Notes: generated by a model not told the origin, from the letters alone. Counted from the first letter of the stretch, positions 8,630-18,798 are shown. The stretch: 64,000 bases of DNA from Persicirhabdus sediminis (GCF_016595495.1 NZ_JAENIM010000043.1:90811-154810); one strand, 5' to 3'. Numbers and translations: made by a program.

Positions 8630-10642
8630 ATGGCGGATGAATTGGACAGAGCGTTAATGGATTTCTACGACAGTGATGTTGATGATCTAACGGCTGACGA
8701 GAAAGACCAGCTCACGCCAATTCTGAATACGCTTTATACTTTTACAGATCGCTATGAAGTGGGCGCGTCCATTGGTGGCGGTGGCGAGAAACGCGTTTTC
8801 GAAGCGGTTGACTTGCACCTTGGCCGCAAGGTGGCTATGGCCTACGCCAAAAATGAGGACAGCGAGCTGGATAAAGAAGAGTTTCTCCGCGAGGCTTGTT
8901 TGATTGCCAACCTCGAACACCCTAACATACTCAGTGTGCACGACATTGGTGTGGACGAGCTGAATTCAGCCTATTTCACTATGGACTTGCTGCCAGCTGG
9001 GAGTTTGCGCGAGCAGGTGGATGAGCTGGATAAAAAAGCGCGACTTGAGAAGCTGCCTGATCTGCTAGAAGTTTTCCTAAAAATATGTGACGCCATTGAT
9101 TATGCGCACTCGCGTGGTGTGGTCCATCTCGACCTGAAACCTGACAACATTCGCTTGGGTCACTTTGGTGAACTTTTCATCTGCGATTGGGGGCTAGCAA
9201 AGATCGTAGACGCGGAGACATTTTCAGCTGACCGCAGGGAGTTAGATGGTCAATTTGAGCGCGCGACTAACTTGCGCGGCAATATGCGAGGAACCATTGG
9301 TTATATGGCGCCAGAGCAGACGACATTGGATGGAGATGTGAGTGAGCTCAGTGATATTTATGCACTTGGCGGGCTGCTGTATTTCATTCTCACTGGGAAC
9401 TCGCCGATCTCTGAAGGCGAGCTGACGGATTCGGTTTCGAAGATTAGAGGCGGTAAGGTTAGGCCATTTACAGAGCGAGCGATTTCAAGCGGTCTAGCAG
9501 CGGTTGCGCTGAAGGCTCTATCTACTGAAAAAGAGGACCGTTACCCTAGTGTGCTGGCTCTGCGTAGAGATGTGCTTAGTTATATTCGAGGATTTGCTAC
9601 TCAAGCACAGCAAGCTAGCTTGCCCAAAAAAGCGTGGCTATGGGCGCTGCGACATTCTAAAGTCGTTAGTTTGTTAGCTGGGGTGTCAGCTCTGATTGCC
9701 TTTCTGGGGATGATTTCCAGCGCGGTGATCAACAACGAAAGAAACGAAGCGGTTAAAGCGAAGGAGTTAGCTGATAGAAACCTTCATCTCTATCAAAAAG
9801 AGCACGATATTGTGCAGCAGATGGGTGAGGACGTGAACCGCATGATGAGTCTGATCACCACAAGCGTGGATGCGCGGACACCGCGCACTACCATTCAGCT
9901 GATCAGGGCGAAGTTAGAGCAAGACCTAAGCCCTCGTTTGCGCAGCAACTTGATGATGCAGCTCGGCGTGCAGTATTTTGTATTGCAGGAGTTTAATGCC
10001 GCCTATGACTGTTTTAAGGAAAGTGATGAGCATTATGCACACCATCTAATGCACACTACCAAGTATTATGCGAAGCTGAAACCTCACGAGAAAAGGTTGC
10101 TTAGCGATAGAGATTTGGCGGCTATATTTGTATCTCCTAACCTCAAAGTCTATCAACAATTCAGCTACGCATTGTATTACCATCATATGAGGCGTAGGTA
10201 TGCAGATGGGATTAATCGTCCTGGTGCTTATATGCCATTGGCTGAAGCCATTTTGTGGAGCATGAATTGCCCGTACGGCGATGATTTTGAGCCATTTCGG
10301 ATAGAGCGAGGAAAGAACGGCTTCCGGCTGGATTTATCTGATGGGCTGTATAGTACCTATCGGTTGTTAGTTCCGGGGCTTTACCAGGTCAACGTGCTAG
10401 AGGGGATCAAGTTTGAATACCTAGATATTAGCAATACTCCGCTAACAAATATGTTTGAACTGAAGCCGCTAAATGTGGAAACTCTAAAAATGGTAAATAT
10501 GCCACGGTTCCCATTTCATCGTTTCAGCATCAACCTGGCGAAAGAGATGGGGGTGAAAAAGCTTATTGTTAGCGAGTCGGAGATTTCTGGAAAAATGCTC
10601 AAGCAGATGAAAAAGAACTTCGAAGTTGAAGTCCTGCCATAA
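8630..10642 (+). CDS. Hanks-type Ser/Thr protein kinase with one membrane segment
   Basis: The 670-residue protein starts with an N-terminal kinase domain, residues about 45-315: glycine loop IGGGGEKRVFE from residue 48, lysine near residue 74, catalytic HLDLKPDN at 166-173 and APEQ. The DFG motif reads DWG (186-188) and the HRD arginine is Leu, a variant also seen in active kinases. A single membrane helix lies at about 345-367. The C-terminal 300 residues are partly repetitive and leucine-rich, perhaps a sensor. The sigma factor gene starts immediately after the stop codon, so the two are translationally adjacent. This suggests that the kinase senses a signal across the membrane and controls the sigma factor. 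The signal and targets cannot be seen. Confidence 0.88.
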   Translation: MADELDRALMDFYDSDVDDLTADEKDQLTPILNTLYTFTDRYEVGASIGGGGEKRVFEAVDLHLGRKVAMAYAKNEDSELDKEEFLREACLIANLEHPNILSVHDIGVDELNSAYFTMDLLPAGSLREQVDELDKKARLEKLPDLLEVFLKICDAIDYAHSRGVVHLDLKPDNIRLGHFGELFICDWGLAKIVDAETFSADRRELDGQFERATNLRGNMRGTIGYMAPEQTTLDGDVSELSDIYALGGLLYFILTGNSPISEGELTDSVSKIRGGKVRPFTERAISSGLAAVALKALSTEKEDRYPSVLALRRDVLSYIRGFATQAQQASLPKKAWLWALRHSKVVSLLAGVSALIAFLGMISSAVINNERNEAVKAKELADRNLHLYQKEHDIVQQMGEDVNRMMSLITTSVDARTPRTTIQLIRAKLEQDLSPRLRSNLMMQLGVQYFVLQEFNAAYDCFKESDEHYAHHLMHTTKYYAKLKPHEKRLLSDRDLAAIFVSPNLKVYQQFSYALYYHHMRRRYADGINRPGAYMPLAEAILWSMNCPYGDDFEPFRIERGKNGFRLDLSDGLYSTYRLLVPGLYQVNVLEGIKFEYLDISNTPLTNMFELKPLNVETLKMVNMPRFPFHRFSINLAKEMGVKKLIVSESEISGKMLKQMKKNFEVEVLP

Positions 10643-10657
10643 TTGAAAATCAAAACT

Positions 10658-11260
10658 ATGCCTGATCCATACAAGACACGAATTAGCTTAATCAACCGCT
10701 TAAAGGAGCTGGATGATAATCAGTCATGGGATGAGTTTGTAACGATCTATCAAGGGTACATCTACACGGTGATTCGCAACATGAACATCAATGAGGCGGA
10801 TCGCGATGAGCTGGTGCAGCAGGTGATGATTAAGCTGTGGGAGAAGATTCCCGCGCTGGATAGTACGGGCAAGAAGGGCAGGTTTCGCAGCTGGCTGAGC
10901 ACGGTGACTCGCAATTGTGTGATCGACTATATTCGCAAGAGAAACCGGCAGATGGCGCTGATGGATAAGGTGACGCAAGAGAAGGAGCGCGATTACTTGA
11001 ACTCGGTGCAAGTGCCAGCTTCCGACTTATTTGAAGATGAGTCTTGGCGCATGCATTTGACTAACAAAGCGCTCGATAACATTCGTCCGCATTTTTCTGA
11101 CAATGCAATTCAGTCGTTCCGTCTGAGCCTGCAGGGCATGGAAGCGCAAGAAATTGCAGAAACGTTAGATGTGAAGCCGGAGTCTGTCTATCGCCTGAAG
11201 ACACGCGTTAAGGCTTCTTTGATTGCTGAAGTGAAGCGGTTGCGCGCAGAGCTGGAATAA
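10658..11260 (+). CDS. ECF-type RNA polymerase sigma factor
   Basis: Region 2 is clear: FVTIYQGYIYTVIRN, then ADRDELVQQVMIKLWEKI and FRSWLSTVTRNCVIDYIRKR. Region 4 (ALDNIRPHF to RLKTRVKASL, with EIAETLDVKPESVYRLK) is a helix-turn-helix that reads the -35 element. I chose the ATG at 10658; a TTG at 10643 abuts the kinase stop and is an alternative. No anti-sigma gene is adjacent, so the kinase is the likely regulator, as in kinase-linked ECF groups of Verrucomicrobia and Planctomycetes. Confidence 0.87.
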   Translation: MPDPYKTRISLINRLKELDDNQSWDEFVTIYQGYIYTVIRNMNINEADRDELVQQVMIKLWEKIPALDSTGKKGRFRSWLSTVTRNCVIDYIRKRNRQMALMDKVTQEKERDYLNSVQVPASDLFEDESWRMHLTNKALDNIRPHFSDNAIQSFRLSLQGMEAQEIAETLDVKPESVYRLKTRVKASLIAEVKRLRAELE

Positions 11261-11304
11261 TAGCTTTGGCGCTTGTTAGGTATCATCAATCATGTGGGGG
11301 GTAC

Positions 11305-11344
11305 AAAAAAGCCCGCATGCATAGATGAGATATGCATGCGGGCT
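11305..11344 (-). terminator. Terminator between convergent genes
   Basis: Perfect stem AGCCCGCATGCATA/TATGCATGCGGGCT with a 7-base loop and, on the minus strand, a run of six T. It ends the minus-strand nuclease-fold gene and may also stop sigma-factor transcripts. Confidence 0.88.
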
Positions 11345-11363
11345 GTGAGATGTTATTGATAGC

Positions 11364-13724
11364 TTATTTCATCTCTACCTTCACTCGGTAGAAGCCAGCC
11401 GCTTCGTTAGCTGGAGTTTCTACGGTCGCTTTATTTTCAGGCGGGGTGGCTGAGATGTCAGCTGCATAGGTGGTCCAGTCTACCATGTTGGTAGATTTTA
11501 AGATGGAATACTTTCTGTTTGCTACGCTGAACCATGAGATGTCGATGGCTGAGCCATTGTCAGTCTTGCGCATTTCTGTTCTGAAGAAATCGGCAGGATT
11601 GTTAGGATCTGTTCCGGCGAGGTATTCATTCAGGTTGCTATAGCCGTTGCCGCTGAGGTCTCCGGCACCGTCAGTAGGATCGTTAGGATCAAGTCCGTGC
11701 ATGATTTCCCAGTAATCAGGGATGCCATCGCCATCAGAATCAATGATCATTAGAGGCTGGCCTGCTAGACCCTTGGCGCGGAGCTCTTTGATTTCGTCAG
11801 TGCTGAGCGCGCGGTTCCAAACGGCGATTTCATCTAGGTCAGCCAATGGGCTTTCTTCGTCAGGGCCACCAATGGTGCCGAGCGGGCATGCAATAGAGCC
11901 AGATGGACGAATGCTAGAGCCTACTTTGCTGCCATCAACGTATAGATCAACGCTTGAGTTGCTCGCCACAAAGGTTAGGTGAAGCCAAGTGTTGCCTGGA
12001 GCTACGTAGCCGAACAGGTAATCATCTTCTCCTTTGTAACCTGTACCAATGCTGCGTGGTTCTTCCCAGTTTTCAAAGAAAATATAGTTAGATCCCGAGC
12101 TGGAGCCAAGTAGCTTTGACCAATCCGTGGCGGTATTACGTTTGATCCACATAGATGCAGTCCACGGCACAGGGATGTCAGATCCTCCGTTGAGTGTGAT
12201 GTATCTGTTCTGGTTGGTGAAGCTGATGGCGTTTCCTACTGGGCCACGGTTGTAGACTAATGATCTTGTTGAGCTGCCGTGGCGGCCATTTCCAGAGGCA
12301 TCCTCTAGGTTAACATCTAGCGGGTAGTAAGCTTGCAGACCTCCTAAGAGGTTAGTAGCTGCAGCCACGTAGATAGAAACTGTAGATGAAGCGGAGAGCT
12401 CTAGCTCGTTAGTCACTCGCAGTGTGATAGTATGCTGACCATCAGCTAGGCGAACTGTTGGGTTTACCCCTTCGGCGATGACAACACCATTGAGCAGCCA
12501 TTCGTATTTGACGATGCGGCCTACCGGTGTGGATGAGCCTGATCCGTCCAAGGTGACATATTCACCAGGGAGTTCATCACTATCAGCGATTGATTGGTTA
12601 GCACCAGCATTAGAGCTTGGGCGATCAGCTGCTGCTGAAGCTAGAGTGAAGGTGGTGAGCACGCCTTTGTGATCACTTGGCCACTTCAAATCAGTGCCAA
12701 CAAAGTTGTCACTTGAGTTCATGGTATTGAGTTTATCCTTGAGGTAATAGTTACGAGATCCGACTACCGCTGACTCCACAGCCTGAAGAGTTTTTTGGTT
12801 ATAGTAGATGTAGTCAATGCGATCGCGTTCGTCACTTTTGGGTGTCCAGCTGGTAGAGCCAGTGCCATAGGCCTCGGATGGCCAAGTGGCGCCTGGGTGA
12901 GTTGCTGGGTTTGGGTAGAGTTCACGATAACTATCTATCCATCCATTGTTAGCTAGCGTGATGCTGTTAGTCCAAGGGATGACGAGCCCGTTGTGTCCAT
13001 ACATGTTGCGAGTAGAGTCCACCCAGTCGAGGTGGGAGGCATCATTGAAGTCACCCGCTAAGACGACGTCTTCACCAGCATCAGATAGTTTTTTCGCAAA
13101 GGAAATAAAATCAGCAAGCGCTTCGTCTCGTTTTGAGTTTTGATCGTATTTCATGATCTCAGCGACATCAGTGGTAAGGTACCAGTTATTAGCATTGATT
13201 TCGCCCCAGCCGTCGTTGCCCTTACCGCCCCAGTAACCACGGGGTAGGTTGAGCGCATAGCTGGTATAATCTAGGTGTGCCACGCAGACGGTGAGCGGAT
13301 CTCCTGAGGGCAGCTCAAGGCGGTAGTACATGATAGATCCACCTTTGGAAGAAACACTGCCTGAGCTGAGAATAGGATAGCGAGTGATCAGCGAGACATC
13401 GCCTGAGACACGGAAGCCAGTGTAGTCTTTGTGCCCTTTTGCTGATAGAGAGGTGAGCAGTTCCTCAGGGATGGTATATGTTGATGAGGTTTCAGAGAGG
13501 GCGACAATGTCGGCATCTGTGGCAATCACTGAGTCAGCGATTTTGTTGACACCATCCGTTACTTTAGTTCCTCCATGCCAGGCATTGAGTGAAAATATTT
13601 TGATTTCAGTTGAGTTGAGTGTGGATGGGCTTGCCTGTTCGGCAATAGCTGCGCCGCTGGTAACTAAGGCGATGGACGCAAGGAGTTTAGCGATATTTTT
13701 TCTATTTGATAGAACGCTCTTCAT
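11364..13724 (-). CDS. Secreted endonuclease/exonuclease/phosphatase-family multidomain protein
   Basis: 786 residues with a signal peptide (basic start, then LLASIALVTSGAAIA). Residues about 40-375 form an EEP-type hydrolase fold: FSLNAWHGG, ADIVALSETS, LAGDFNDASH, RIDYIYY and SDHKGVLTTF, covering the metal-binding Asn, Glu, Asp and His sites. Residues about 385-470 are PKD-like (YVTLDGSGSS...ADGQHTITLRVTN). Residues about 475-640 are LamG/concanavalin-like (LQAYYPLDVNLEDASGNGRHG). A DSDGDGIPD calcium-binding repeat comes next, then the C-terminal YSILKSTNMVDWTTY module shared with other secreted proteins in this window. The substrate could be nucleic acid, a phosphodiester or a phospholipid; the sequence does not decide. 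Confidence 0.82.
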   Translation of the reverse strand: MKSVLSNRKNIAKLLASIALVTSGAAIAEQASPSTLNSTEIKIFSLNAWHGGTKVTDGVNKIADSVIATDADIVALSETSSTYTIPEELLTSLSAKGHKDYTGFRVSGDVSLITRYPILSSGSVSSKGGSIMYYRLELPSGDPLTVCVAHLDYTSYALNLPRGYWGGKGNDGWGEINANNWYLTTDVAEIMKYDQNSKRDEALADFISFAKKLSDAGEDVVLAGDFNDASHLDWVDSTRNMYGHNGLVIPWTNSITLANNGWIDSYRELYPNPATHPGATWPSEAYGTGSTSWTPKSDERDRIDYIYYNQKTLQAVESAVVGSRNYYLKDKLNTMNSSDNFVGTDLKWPSDHKGVLTTFTLASAAADRPSSNAGANQSIADSDELPGEYVTLDGSGSSTPVGRIVKYEWLLNGVVIAEGVNPTVRLADGQHTITLRVTNELELSASSTVSIYVAAATNLLGGLQAYYPLDVNLEDASGNGRHGSSTRSLVYNRGPVGNAISFTNQNRYITLNGGSDIPVPWTASMWIKRNTATDWSKLLGSSSGSNYIFFENWEEPRSIGTGYKGEDDYLFGYVAPGNTWLHLTFVASNSSVDLYVDGSKVGSSIRPSGSIACPLGTIGGPDEESPLADLDEIAVWNRALSTDEIKELRAKGLAGQPLMIIDSDGDGIPDYWEIMHGLDPNDPTDGAGDLSGNGYSNLNEYLAGTDPNNPADFFRTEMRKTDNGSAIDISWFSVANRKYSILKSTNMVDWTTYAADISATPPENKATVETPANEAAGFYRVKVEMK

Positions 13725-14567
13725 TGTTTGTTGTGCTCGATAGCTTTGTTAACATACGGGGTTTAGGTGTGCTTGTTAGGATTCAACTTGCCGGTAATAT
13801 CTACCTTTGTGCCTAGTGAGTGAAGCTAGCTGGATAGATGTGAAAGTATTGCCGGAGTTTGACAGGGTGATTGTTGTTTTTCTAAACAGTGAGACGGGAT
13901 AACATTTTAAGTGTTAGCTCGGCGAGCGCTTAGAATCACATGTGTATTTGTTGAATTCAAAAAGACTGGCTAGTTATTAAAATCTAGTGATCTTGCTCGA
14001 ATTAAATGGAATTTACTAAATGGAAAAATGAAGTAAACGTTAAACGATTCGTATAACAAAACCCGAGTTTTAAAGCATTGAAGTGATCGAACTTGGGGGC
14101 GGAGAATTTTTGATTCACCAGCTGGCAGCCCAGTTACTGGCTCGATTTTCAGCGTTTGATTTACAGGTTTATTTGATCTGCTGGGTTTGCTTATCGAGGG
14201 CTGTATCAGGGTGTTTTTTATGCTCGGCTGAGTTGTTATTTGCAGCTTTGTTGAGGCTGATACATGTCTGGTTCTTTTGGAGTATGTTATACCATTCGAG
14301 CTGATAAATCGACGGCGTGATCTCATTGTTAGTTTGGCATAAAACCATTTCGCCGAGTGAGCTGTGAGAATGTGATTAGGCACATCAGGTAATCGGCAAA
14401 GGTAAATAATTATCGGCTAGGTCAACTAATGAATGAGTGATGAACTTAACAGTTGGACGTATTGGATCCTTGGGCTTAGTGGTCAGTTTTGGGTTACTGA
14501 GTTTCGCTATTGGAATAAACGGGCGTTGATGCCCCCAGATGGCAAATAATGATCCCCATATAATGTT
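13725..14567. other. 843-bp gap without a supported gene
   Basis: Open frames of 137 codons (minus) and 73 codons (plus) overlap here. They show no family motif, signal peptide or plausible composition and I do not call them. The gap separates the divergent EEP-family gene from the five-gene paralogue array and should contain promoters for both. Confidence 0.5.
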
Positions 14568-15797
14568 ATGAAAACTAATCTTAAATTACATAGAGGGGCG
14601 TTGATGAAAGCCGTTTTGTTATTCTTAGTGAGCTTGTTTAGTAGTTTGCCGGTGGGCAAATTGTATGCAGCGGAATGGAATGGGCCATCTGGCTGGGCAA
14701 AATACGATGTGGCTGCGCGCCGGGCGATGTGGGTGTGGAATCCCATTCCGACAGGTGGTGACAAACGCGCCAACAAATTCTGGGATAGAGACGTCAAGGC
14801 TAACGAGAGGTTTTACGATAACTACAAAGGCTCAATGGATCTATTTTTTGATTTTTGTGAGAACAAGTCGATCCGAGTGCTCTATATGTCATGTGGCATT
14901 TACCAGTATCAGGCATCTGAATTTAAAGCGGGCAAGCTAACTTCAGTGGAGAAAAGAATGATTCCATTTCTGAAGGAGGCGAATGCGAGAGGTATCCAAG
15001 TCTGGTACATGTACTACCTCAATGATGAGCGGGATAGCCGCACTTTGATGAAGGATACGGACCAGATTCTTAATATCGCCAAGTCGGTAGATAATTTTAA
15101 CAAGAAGCATCCTAACTATCGTTTTGCTGGGATTCACTGTGACCAAGAGCCAAACAACCCGGCTGTTTACAAAGGTTTACTGGAGAATACTAAGAAGGCC
15201 TACGATTGGATCGAAAAGTCAGGCTCTGATTTGCTCACCTCACAAGCGCTACGTCCTAAATGGCGGAACCAGAAAGTGAACTGGAATGGCGAGAATAAGC
15301 TGATGAACGAGCACATGCAGGACTGGCTGCATCACAGTGTGCTGATGGCATATAGCAGCAGCCCGAATTCGGTTTATAATTGGTCGAAGGAGGTTATCGC
15401 TTATGCGGACTCGATTGGACGCAGTGCTGCGATTGGTAGTGAGGTGGCCGATTTGACCGGGCTTTGGGACGGTTCTGAGAAAGAAACCTGGCATGGCAAA
15501 TTGGTTGAGGAAGATGCAAAAACTCGCTTTAAGGTGGGAGCGTCTAGCTCGGTGACCTGGGAAGACATGATGCATACCACGGTGGATAAATTTAAGGACC
15601 ATGAGAGCTTTGACCGTTTGGCGATTCATTCCTACGGCGAATATTTCTGGCATTGGTTTGGCGAACATCCACGCGATTACTTGCTAGGCCTCAAAGGTGG
15701 TAAGTACAATTCATCATCTATCAGACCTGATAAGGTTGATTTGACCAAGGATGCCTTGCCGCTATTTGGGCACAAGCCAGATCCTCGTAAGCGCTAG
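14568..15797 (+). CDS. Secreted TIM-barrel hydrolase-like protein, paralogue 1 of 5 (single domain)
   Basis: 409 residues with a signal peptide ending near KLYAAEW. The mature part begins EWNGPSGWAKYDVAARR, the signature of all five paralogues. The pattern of strands and helices looks like a TIM barrel. FAGIHCDQEPN (D192 and E194) lines up with the strand-4 DxE of GH18-type enzymes, and HHSVLMAYS resembles their strand-6 MxYD. Other invariant blocks are ENKSIRVLYM, GIQVWYMYYLNDERD, AIGSEVADL and VTWEDMMH. I cannot assign a glycoside hydrolase family, and the resemblance to GH18 is distant and inferred. It lacks the PKD, jelly-roll and C-terminal modules of paralogues 2-4. No Shine-Dalgarno sequence precedes the start. 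Confidence 0.72.
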   Translation: MKTNLKLHRGALMKAVLLFLVSLFSSLPVGKLYAAEWNGPSGWAKYDVAARRAMWVWNPIPTGGDKRANKFWDRDVKANERFYDNYKGSMDLFFDFCENKSIRVLYMSCGIYQYQASEFKAGKLTSVEKRMIPFLKEANARGIQVWYMYYLNDERDSRTLMKDTDQILNIAKSVDNFNKKHPNYRFAGIHCDQEPNNPAVYKGLLENTKKAYDWIEKSGSDLLTSQALRPKWRNQKVNWNGENKLMNEHMQDWLHHSVLMAYSSSPNSVYNWSKEVIAYADSIGRSAAIGSEVADLTGLWDGSEKETWHGKLVEEDAKTRFKVGASSSVTWEDMMHTTVDKFKDHESFDRLAIHSYGEYFWHWFGEHPRDYLLGLKGGKYNSSSIRPDKVDLTKDALPLFGHKPDPRKR

Positions 15798-15811
15798 ACG
15801 CGAGGCATGAT

Positions 15812-15851
15812 ACCATTCTGGCAGATCTCTAGCTGGAATGGTTTTGATTTT
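15812..15851 (+). terminator. Terminator after paralogue 1
   Basis: The stem ACCATT/AATGGT encloses an inner GCAG...CTGG region and is followed by TTTTGATTTT. Close relatives are at 5623 and, more weakly, 18573. A second hairpin without a T-run follows at 15864. Confidence 0.6.
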
Positions 15852-15863
15852 AAGATAAAAGGT

Positions 15864-15899
15864 CACCTTCCTGATTGTTGATGATGATCAGGAAAGGTG
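15864..15899. repeat. Inverted repeat between paralogues 1 and 2
   Basis: Arms CACCTTCCTGAT and ATCAGGAAAGGTG are complementary except for one bulged base. No T-run is present on either strand. It lies about 270 bp before paralogue 2 and could be an operator or an RNA hairpin. Nothing else stands out in the rest of this gap. Confidence 0.4.
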
Positions 15900-16168
15900 G
15901 CTGAGCCTGATTCGCTCCTATTGGTGAGCAGAAATAGTCGTCATATAAATAGACTGACTTATCTGTGAAAAATGGGAGCTATTTTTCAAAATTTGTTCGG
16001 ATAATCGGTTTTCTATATGATTCCAATTTTTACTATTGGACATCATGATTTGGACAGAATATGGCGAACGCATTGAGTTGTTTTATTAACTGTGATTCCT
16101 GCGGAAATCTCTTCACCTCAGTTGATTATATTAGGCGGCGACTCAGCAGATAACCCTATCTCGTTAAC

Positions 16169-18427
16169 ATGAAAACCTATATGAATACAAATTTAGAGGC
16201 GCTAAAGCGTCTGATATTTTCTGTTGCTTCGGCAATATTGATAACGGCATTGTCATGCACTGCATTGCAGGCTGATGAATGGAATGGCCCATCGGACTGG
16301 GCAAAATTTGATGTGGCTGAGCGCCGGGCGATGTGGGTGTGGAACCCTATTCCGACTGAAGGAGGTAAGGAGGAAAATAGAAGCTGGGACGGGGATAGAA
16401 ACGTCAGCGAAAGGTTTTATCAAAACTATAAAGGATCGATGGATCTGTTTTTTGATTTTTGTGAGAACAAATCGATTCGTGTTTTGTATATGTCTTGCGG
16501 CAGTTATCAGTGGACCGATTATAGTAGTGGAGGTTTGGATTATGCTGAGGAGTATATGATCCCGTTTTTGGAGGAGGCGAATGCCCGGGGTATCCAAGTT
16601 TGGTATATGTACGTATTGAATGATGATCGGGATAGCGCGACATTGGTAAAGAATACTAACCAAATTATTACTATTGCGAAGGCGGTACATAATTTCAACC
16701 AAGAATTTCCTAGCTGTCGTTTTGCCGGCATTCACTGTGACCAGGAACCTAATGACACGTCGGTTTATACCGGTTTGCTGGAGAATACAAAACGGGCCTA
16801 TGATTGGATTGAGGAAAGCGGTTCTGATCTGCTCACTTCGCAGGCTCTGCGTCCCGCGTGGCGTAATGCGAGCATCACTTTCAATGGTGAGACTAAGGTG
16901 ATGAATCAGCACATGCAGGATTGGCTGCATCACAGTGCGCTGATGGCATATAACAGTAATGCAAATAAGGTTTATGACTGGGCAAAGTTGGTCATTGATT
17001 ATGCTGATTCGATTGGACGCAGTGCGGCAATTGGCAGTGAGGTTGCCAATTTGAACGGGGCTTGGGACGGCTCTGAGAATGAGACTTGGTATGGAAAATT
17101 GGTGAATGAAAATGCAGCGACGCGTTTCCAGGTATCATCATCGAGCCCGGTAACCTGGGAAGATATGATGCATACCACGGTCGATAAATTTAAGGATAAT
17201 CCGAGCTTTGACCGTATGGCGATTCATTCCTACGGTGAATACTTCTGGCATTGGTTTCGGAAACAGCCACGTGATTACCTGCTCGAGCTTGAAGGCGGTG
17301 AGTATGTCTCAAGCGCTATTAATCCAGACAAAGTAGACTTAACAGTGGATGCATTGCCGCTGTTTGGTCATAAGCCGGTTCCTTTCGACAATCGACATCC
17401 TGTTGTAGTTACTGGTGAAGACCGCTATGTTTTTGACTCTGACCGTAAAGACGGTGAAATGGTTGAGCTGGACGGCAGCGGATCGACGGATGACTTTGGC
17501 ATTAGTGAATATGTTTGGAGCATAGATGGTGAAGAAATCGCTAGGGGGGCCAAGGCTACTGTATTTTTAGCCGATGGTACGCATGAGATCACATTGACGT
17601 TGACTGATACGGGGGGCTTAAGTTTAAGCAGGGGGGTAACGATCTCTGTCATGCCAGCTGGCGAGGTTCTCTTTAGCGAAGATTTTGAAACGGCAACACC
17701 GGGATTTGATCAGCTGGATCCAGCCAAGGGCTGGGTGCAGGTGGGAAGTAACCAGCCCGAGCACGTAGGCATCGGTGATTACGGTCCCGATGGCTCACAA
17801 GCAGTTAGCCTGAGTGCTAAAAAAGGGTGGATATACAAAGCGATCGATACTAGTGGCTGGGAATCGATTATGGTGAGTTTTGACCTCAGGTTAGAGGGCT
17901 ATGCTAATGAAAAAAATTTAGTGTGTAAGTATTCCAAGACAGGATTAACTGAATCTAAGCATTGGACAACAGTTAAAGCATTTGACAGTACTCATACGGA
18001 ATATGACAGGTACACATTGGTGTTGCCAGCAGCTGCCGCTAATAACCCGAACTTTATTTTCAATTTCCATTCAGTAGGTAATGACGGAGTGAAGACAGAT
18101 ATTTCCTTCATCGACAACATCGTGCTTACAGGTGTTCGTATGGAGGGTTATGACCATGGAAGCGGCTCTGACGAATCTCACATGCAAGTGGTGGGTGCTG
18201 AGTTCAGCCTAACTGGCTCAGGTGGGACAAGTGGTGCCAATGATTCGGTGACCCTGAAATGGGGCAGTGCAGTGAGCGGTAGCTACTCTATCTGGTCATC
18301 TGTGGATTTGATTAATTGGACCGAAGAAGTGAGTGATATTCCTTCTGCGGGTGAAATGACCGCGCAGGAGTTTACCCCTTCGCAGGTAGCTTCCGATAAG
18401 CGGTTCTTCCAGATCCGTGAAAATTAG
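16169..18427 (+). CDS. Secreted TIM-barrel hydrolase-like protein, paralogue 2 of 5 (multidomain)
   Basis: 752 residues. The signal peptide ends ALSCTALQA-DEW. The barrel domain (about 35-405) has FAGIHCDQEPN and HHSALMAYN. A PKD-like domain follows at about 415-495 (MVELDGSGSTDDFGISEYVW), then a jelly-roll carbohydrate-binding-like domain at about 500-665 (EDFETATPGFDQLDPAKGW...IDNIVLTG), and a C-terminal module at about 675-752 (YSIWSSVDLINWTEE...RFFQIREN). It is probably secreted or surface-attached and acts on a polysaccharide; this is inferred from the modules. The signal peptide and the C-terminal module resemble paralogue 4, while the jelly roll resembles paralogue 3, which points to recombination between copies. 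Confidence 0.72.
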   Translation: MKTYMNTNLEALKRLIFSVASAILITALSCTALQADEWNGPSDWAKFDVAERRAMWVWNPIPTEGGKEENRSWDGDRNVSERFYQNYKGSMDLFFDFCENKSIRVLYMSCGSYQWTDYSSGGLDYAEEYMIPFLEEANARGIQVWYMYVLNDDRDSATLVKNTNQIITIAKAVHNFNQEFPSCRFAGIHCDQEPNDTSVYTGLLENTKRAYDWIEESGSDLLTSQALRPAWRNASITFNGETKVMNQHMQDWLHHSALMAYNSNANKVYDWAKLVIDYADSIGRSAAIGSEVANLNGAWDGSENETWYGKLVNENAATRFQVSSSSPVTWEDMMHTTVDKFKDNPSFDRMAIHSYGEYFWHWFRKQPRDYLLELEGGEYVSSAINPDKVDLTVDALPLFGHKPVPFDNRHPVVVTGEDRYVFDSDRKDGEMVELDGSGSTDDFGISEYVWSIDGEEIARGAKATVFLADGTHEITLTLTDTGGLSLSRGVTISVMPAGEVLFSEDFETATPGFDQLDPAKGWVQVGSNQPEHVGIGDYGPDGSQAVSLSAKKGWIYKAIDTSGWESIMVSFDLRLEGYANEKNLVCKYSKTGLTESKHWTTVKAFDSTHTEYDRYTLVLPAAAANNPNFIFNFHSVGNDGVKTDISFIDNIVLTGVRMEGYDHGSGSDESHMQVVGAEFSLTGSGGTSGANDSVTLKWGSAVSGSYSIWSSVDLINWTEEVSDIPSAGEMTAQEFTPSQVASDKRFFQIREN

Positions 18428-18524
18428 CCCAGTGGGCTGTGGCGCCAGCTATTCTAGCTGGCTGCTATTTCCTCTAGTAGGATCTTTATATAGACAGTTT
18501 GTTAATTAAATGCCTTAAAAGGTG

Positions 18525-18558
18525 AAAAGCGCTCTGAGCAATCAGGGCGCTTTTTTTT
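18525..18558 (+). terminator. Terminator after paralogue 2
   Basis: Stem AAAAGCGCTCTGA/TCAGGGCGCTTTT with a GCAA tetraloop and a run of eight T. A further weak hairpin of the ACCATTCT/GGTTTTGATTT type lies at 18573-18610. The remainder of the gap to 18798 shows nothing else. Confidence 0.88.
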
Positions 18559-18798
18559 GTCGTTAGCTAATACCATTCTCCCAGTTAACTAGCCGAAACG
18601 GTTTTGATTTCGCACTAACAATCGTTAAAGGTAAATTGTCATCGATTGTGTCGATTTAAGCGATGTTGATAACCTTAACGACTAGACCTGTCACACAGGT
18701 ATTGCTATAAGTAACTTTCGATGCGTTAGATTTTCTAGGCAAAAACCACTTGGTTCTTTGTTGTGGCAAATCGAAAGCAGTCATCCCCATAAACTATA

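Noticed and set aside
13970..14383. 137-codon minus-strand frame
   Set aside because: It is Ser/Arg/Lys/Thr-rich with no motif or signal peptide, and an overlapping plus-strand frame is equally open; it looks random.
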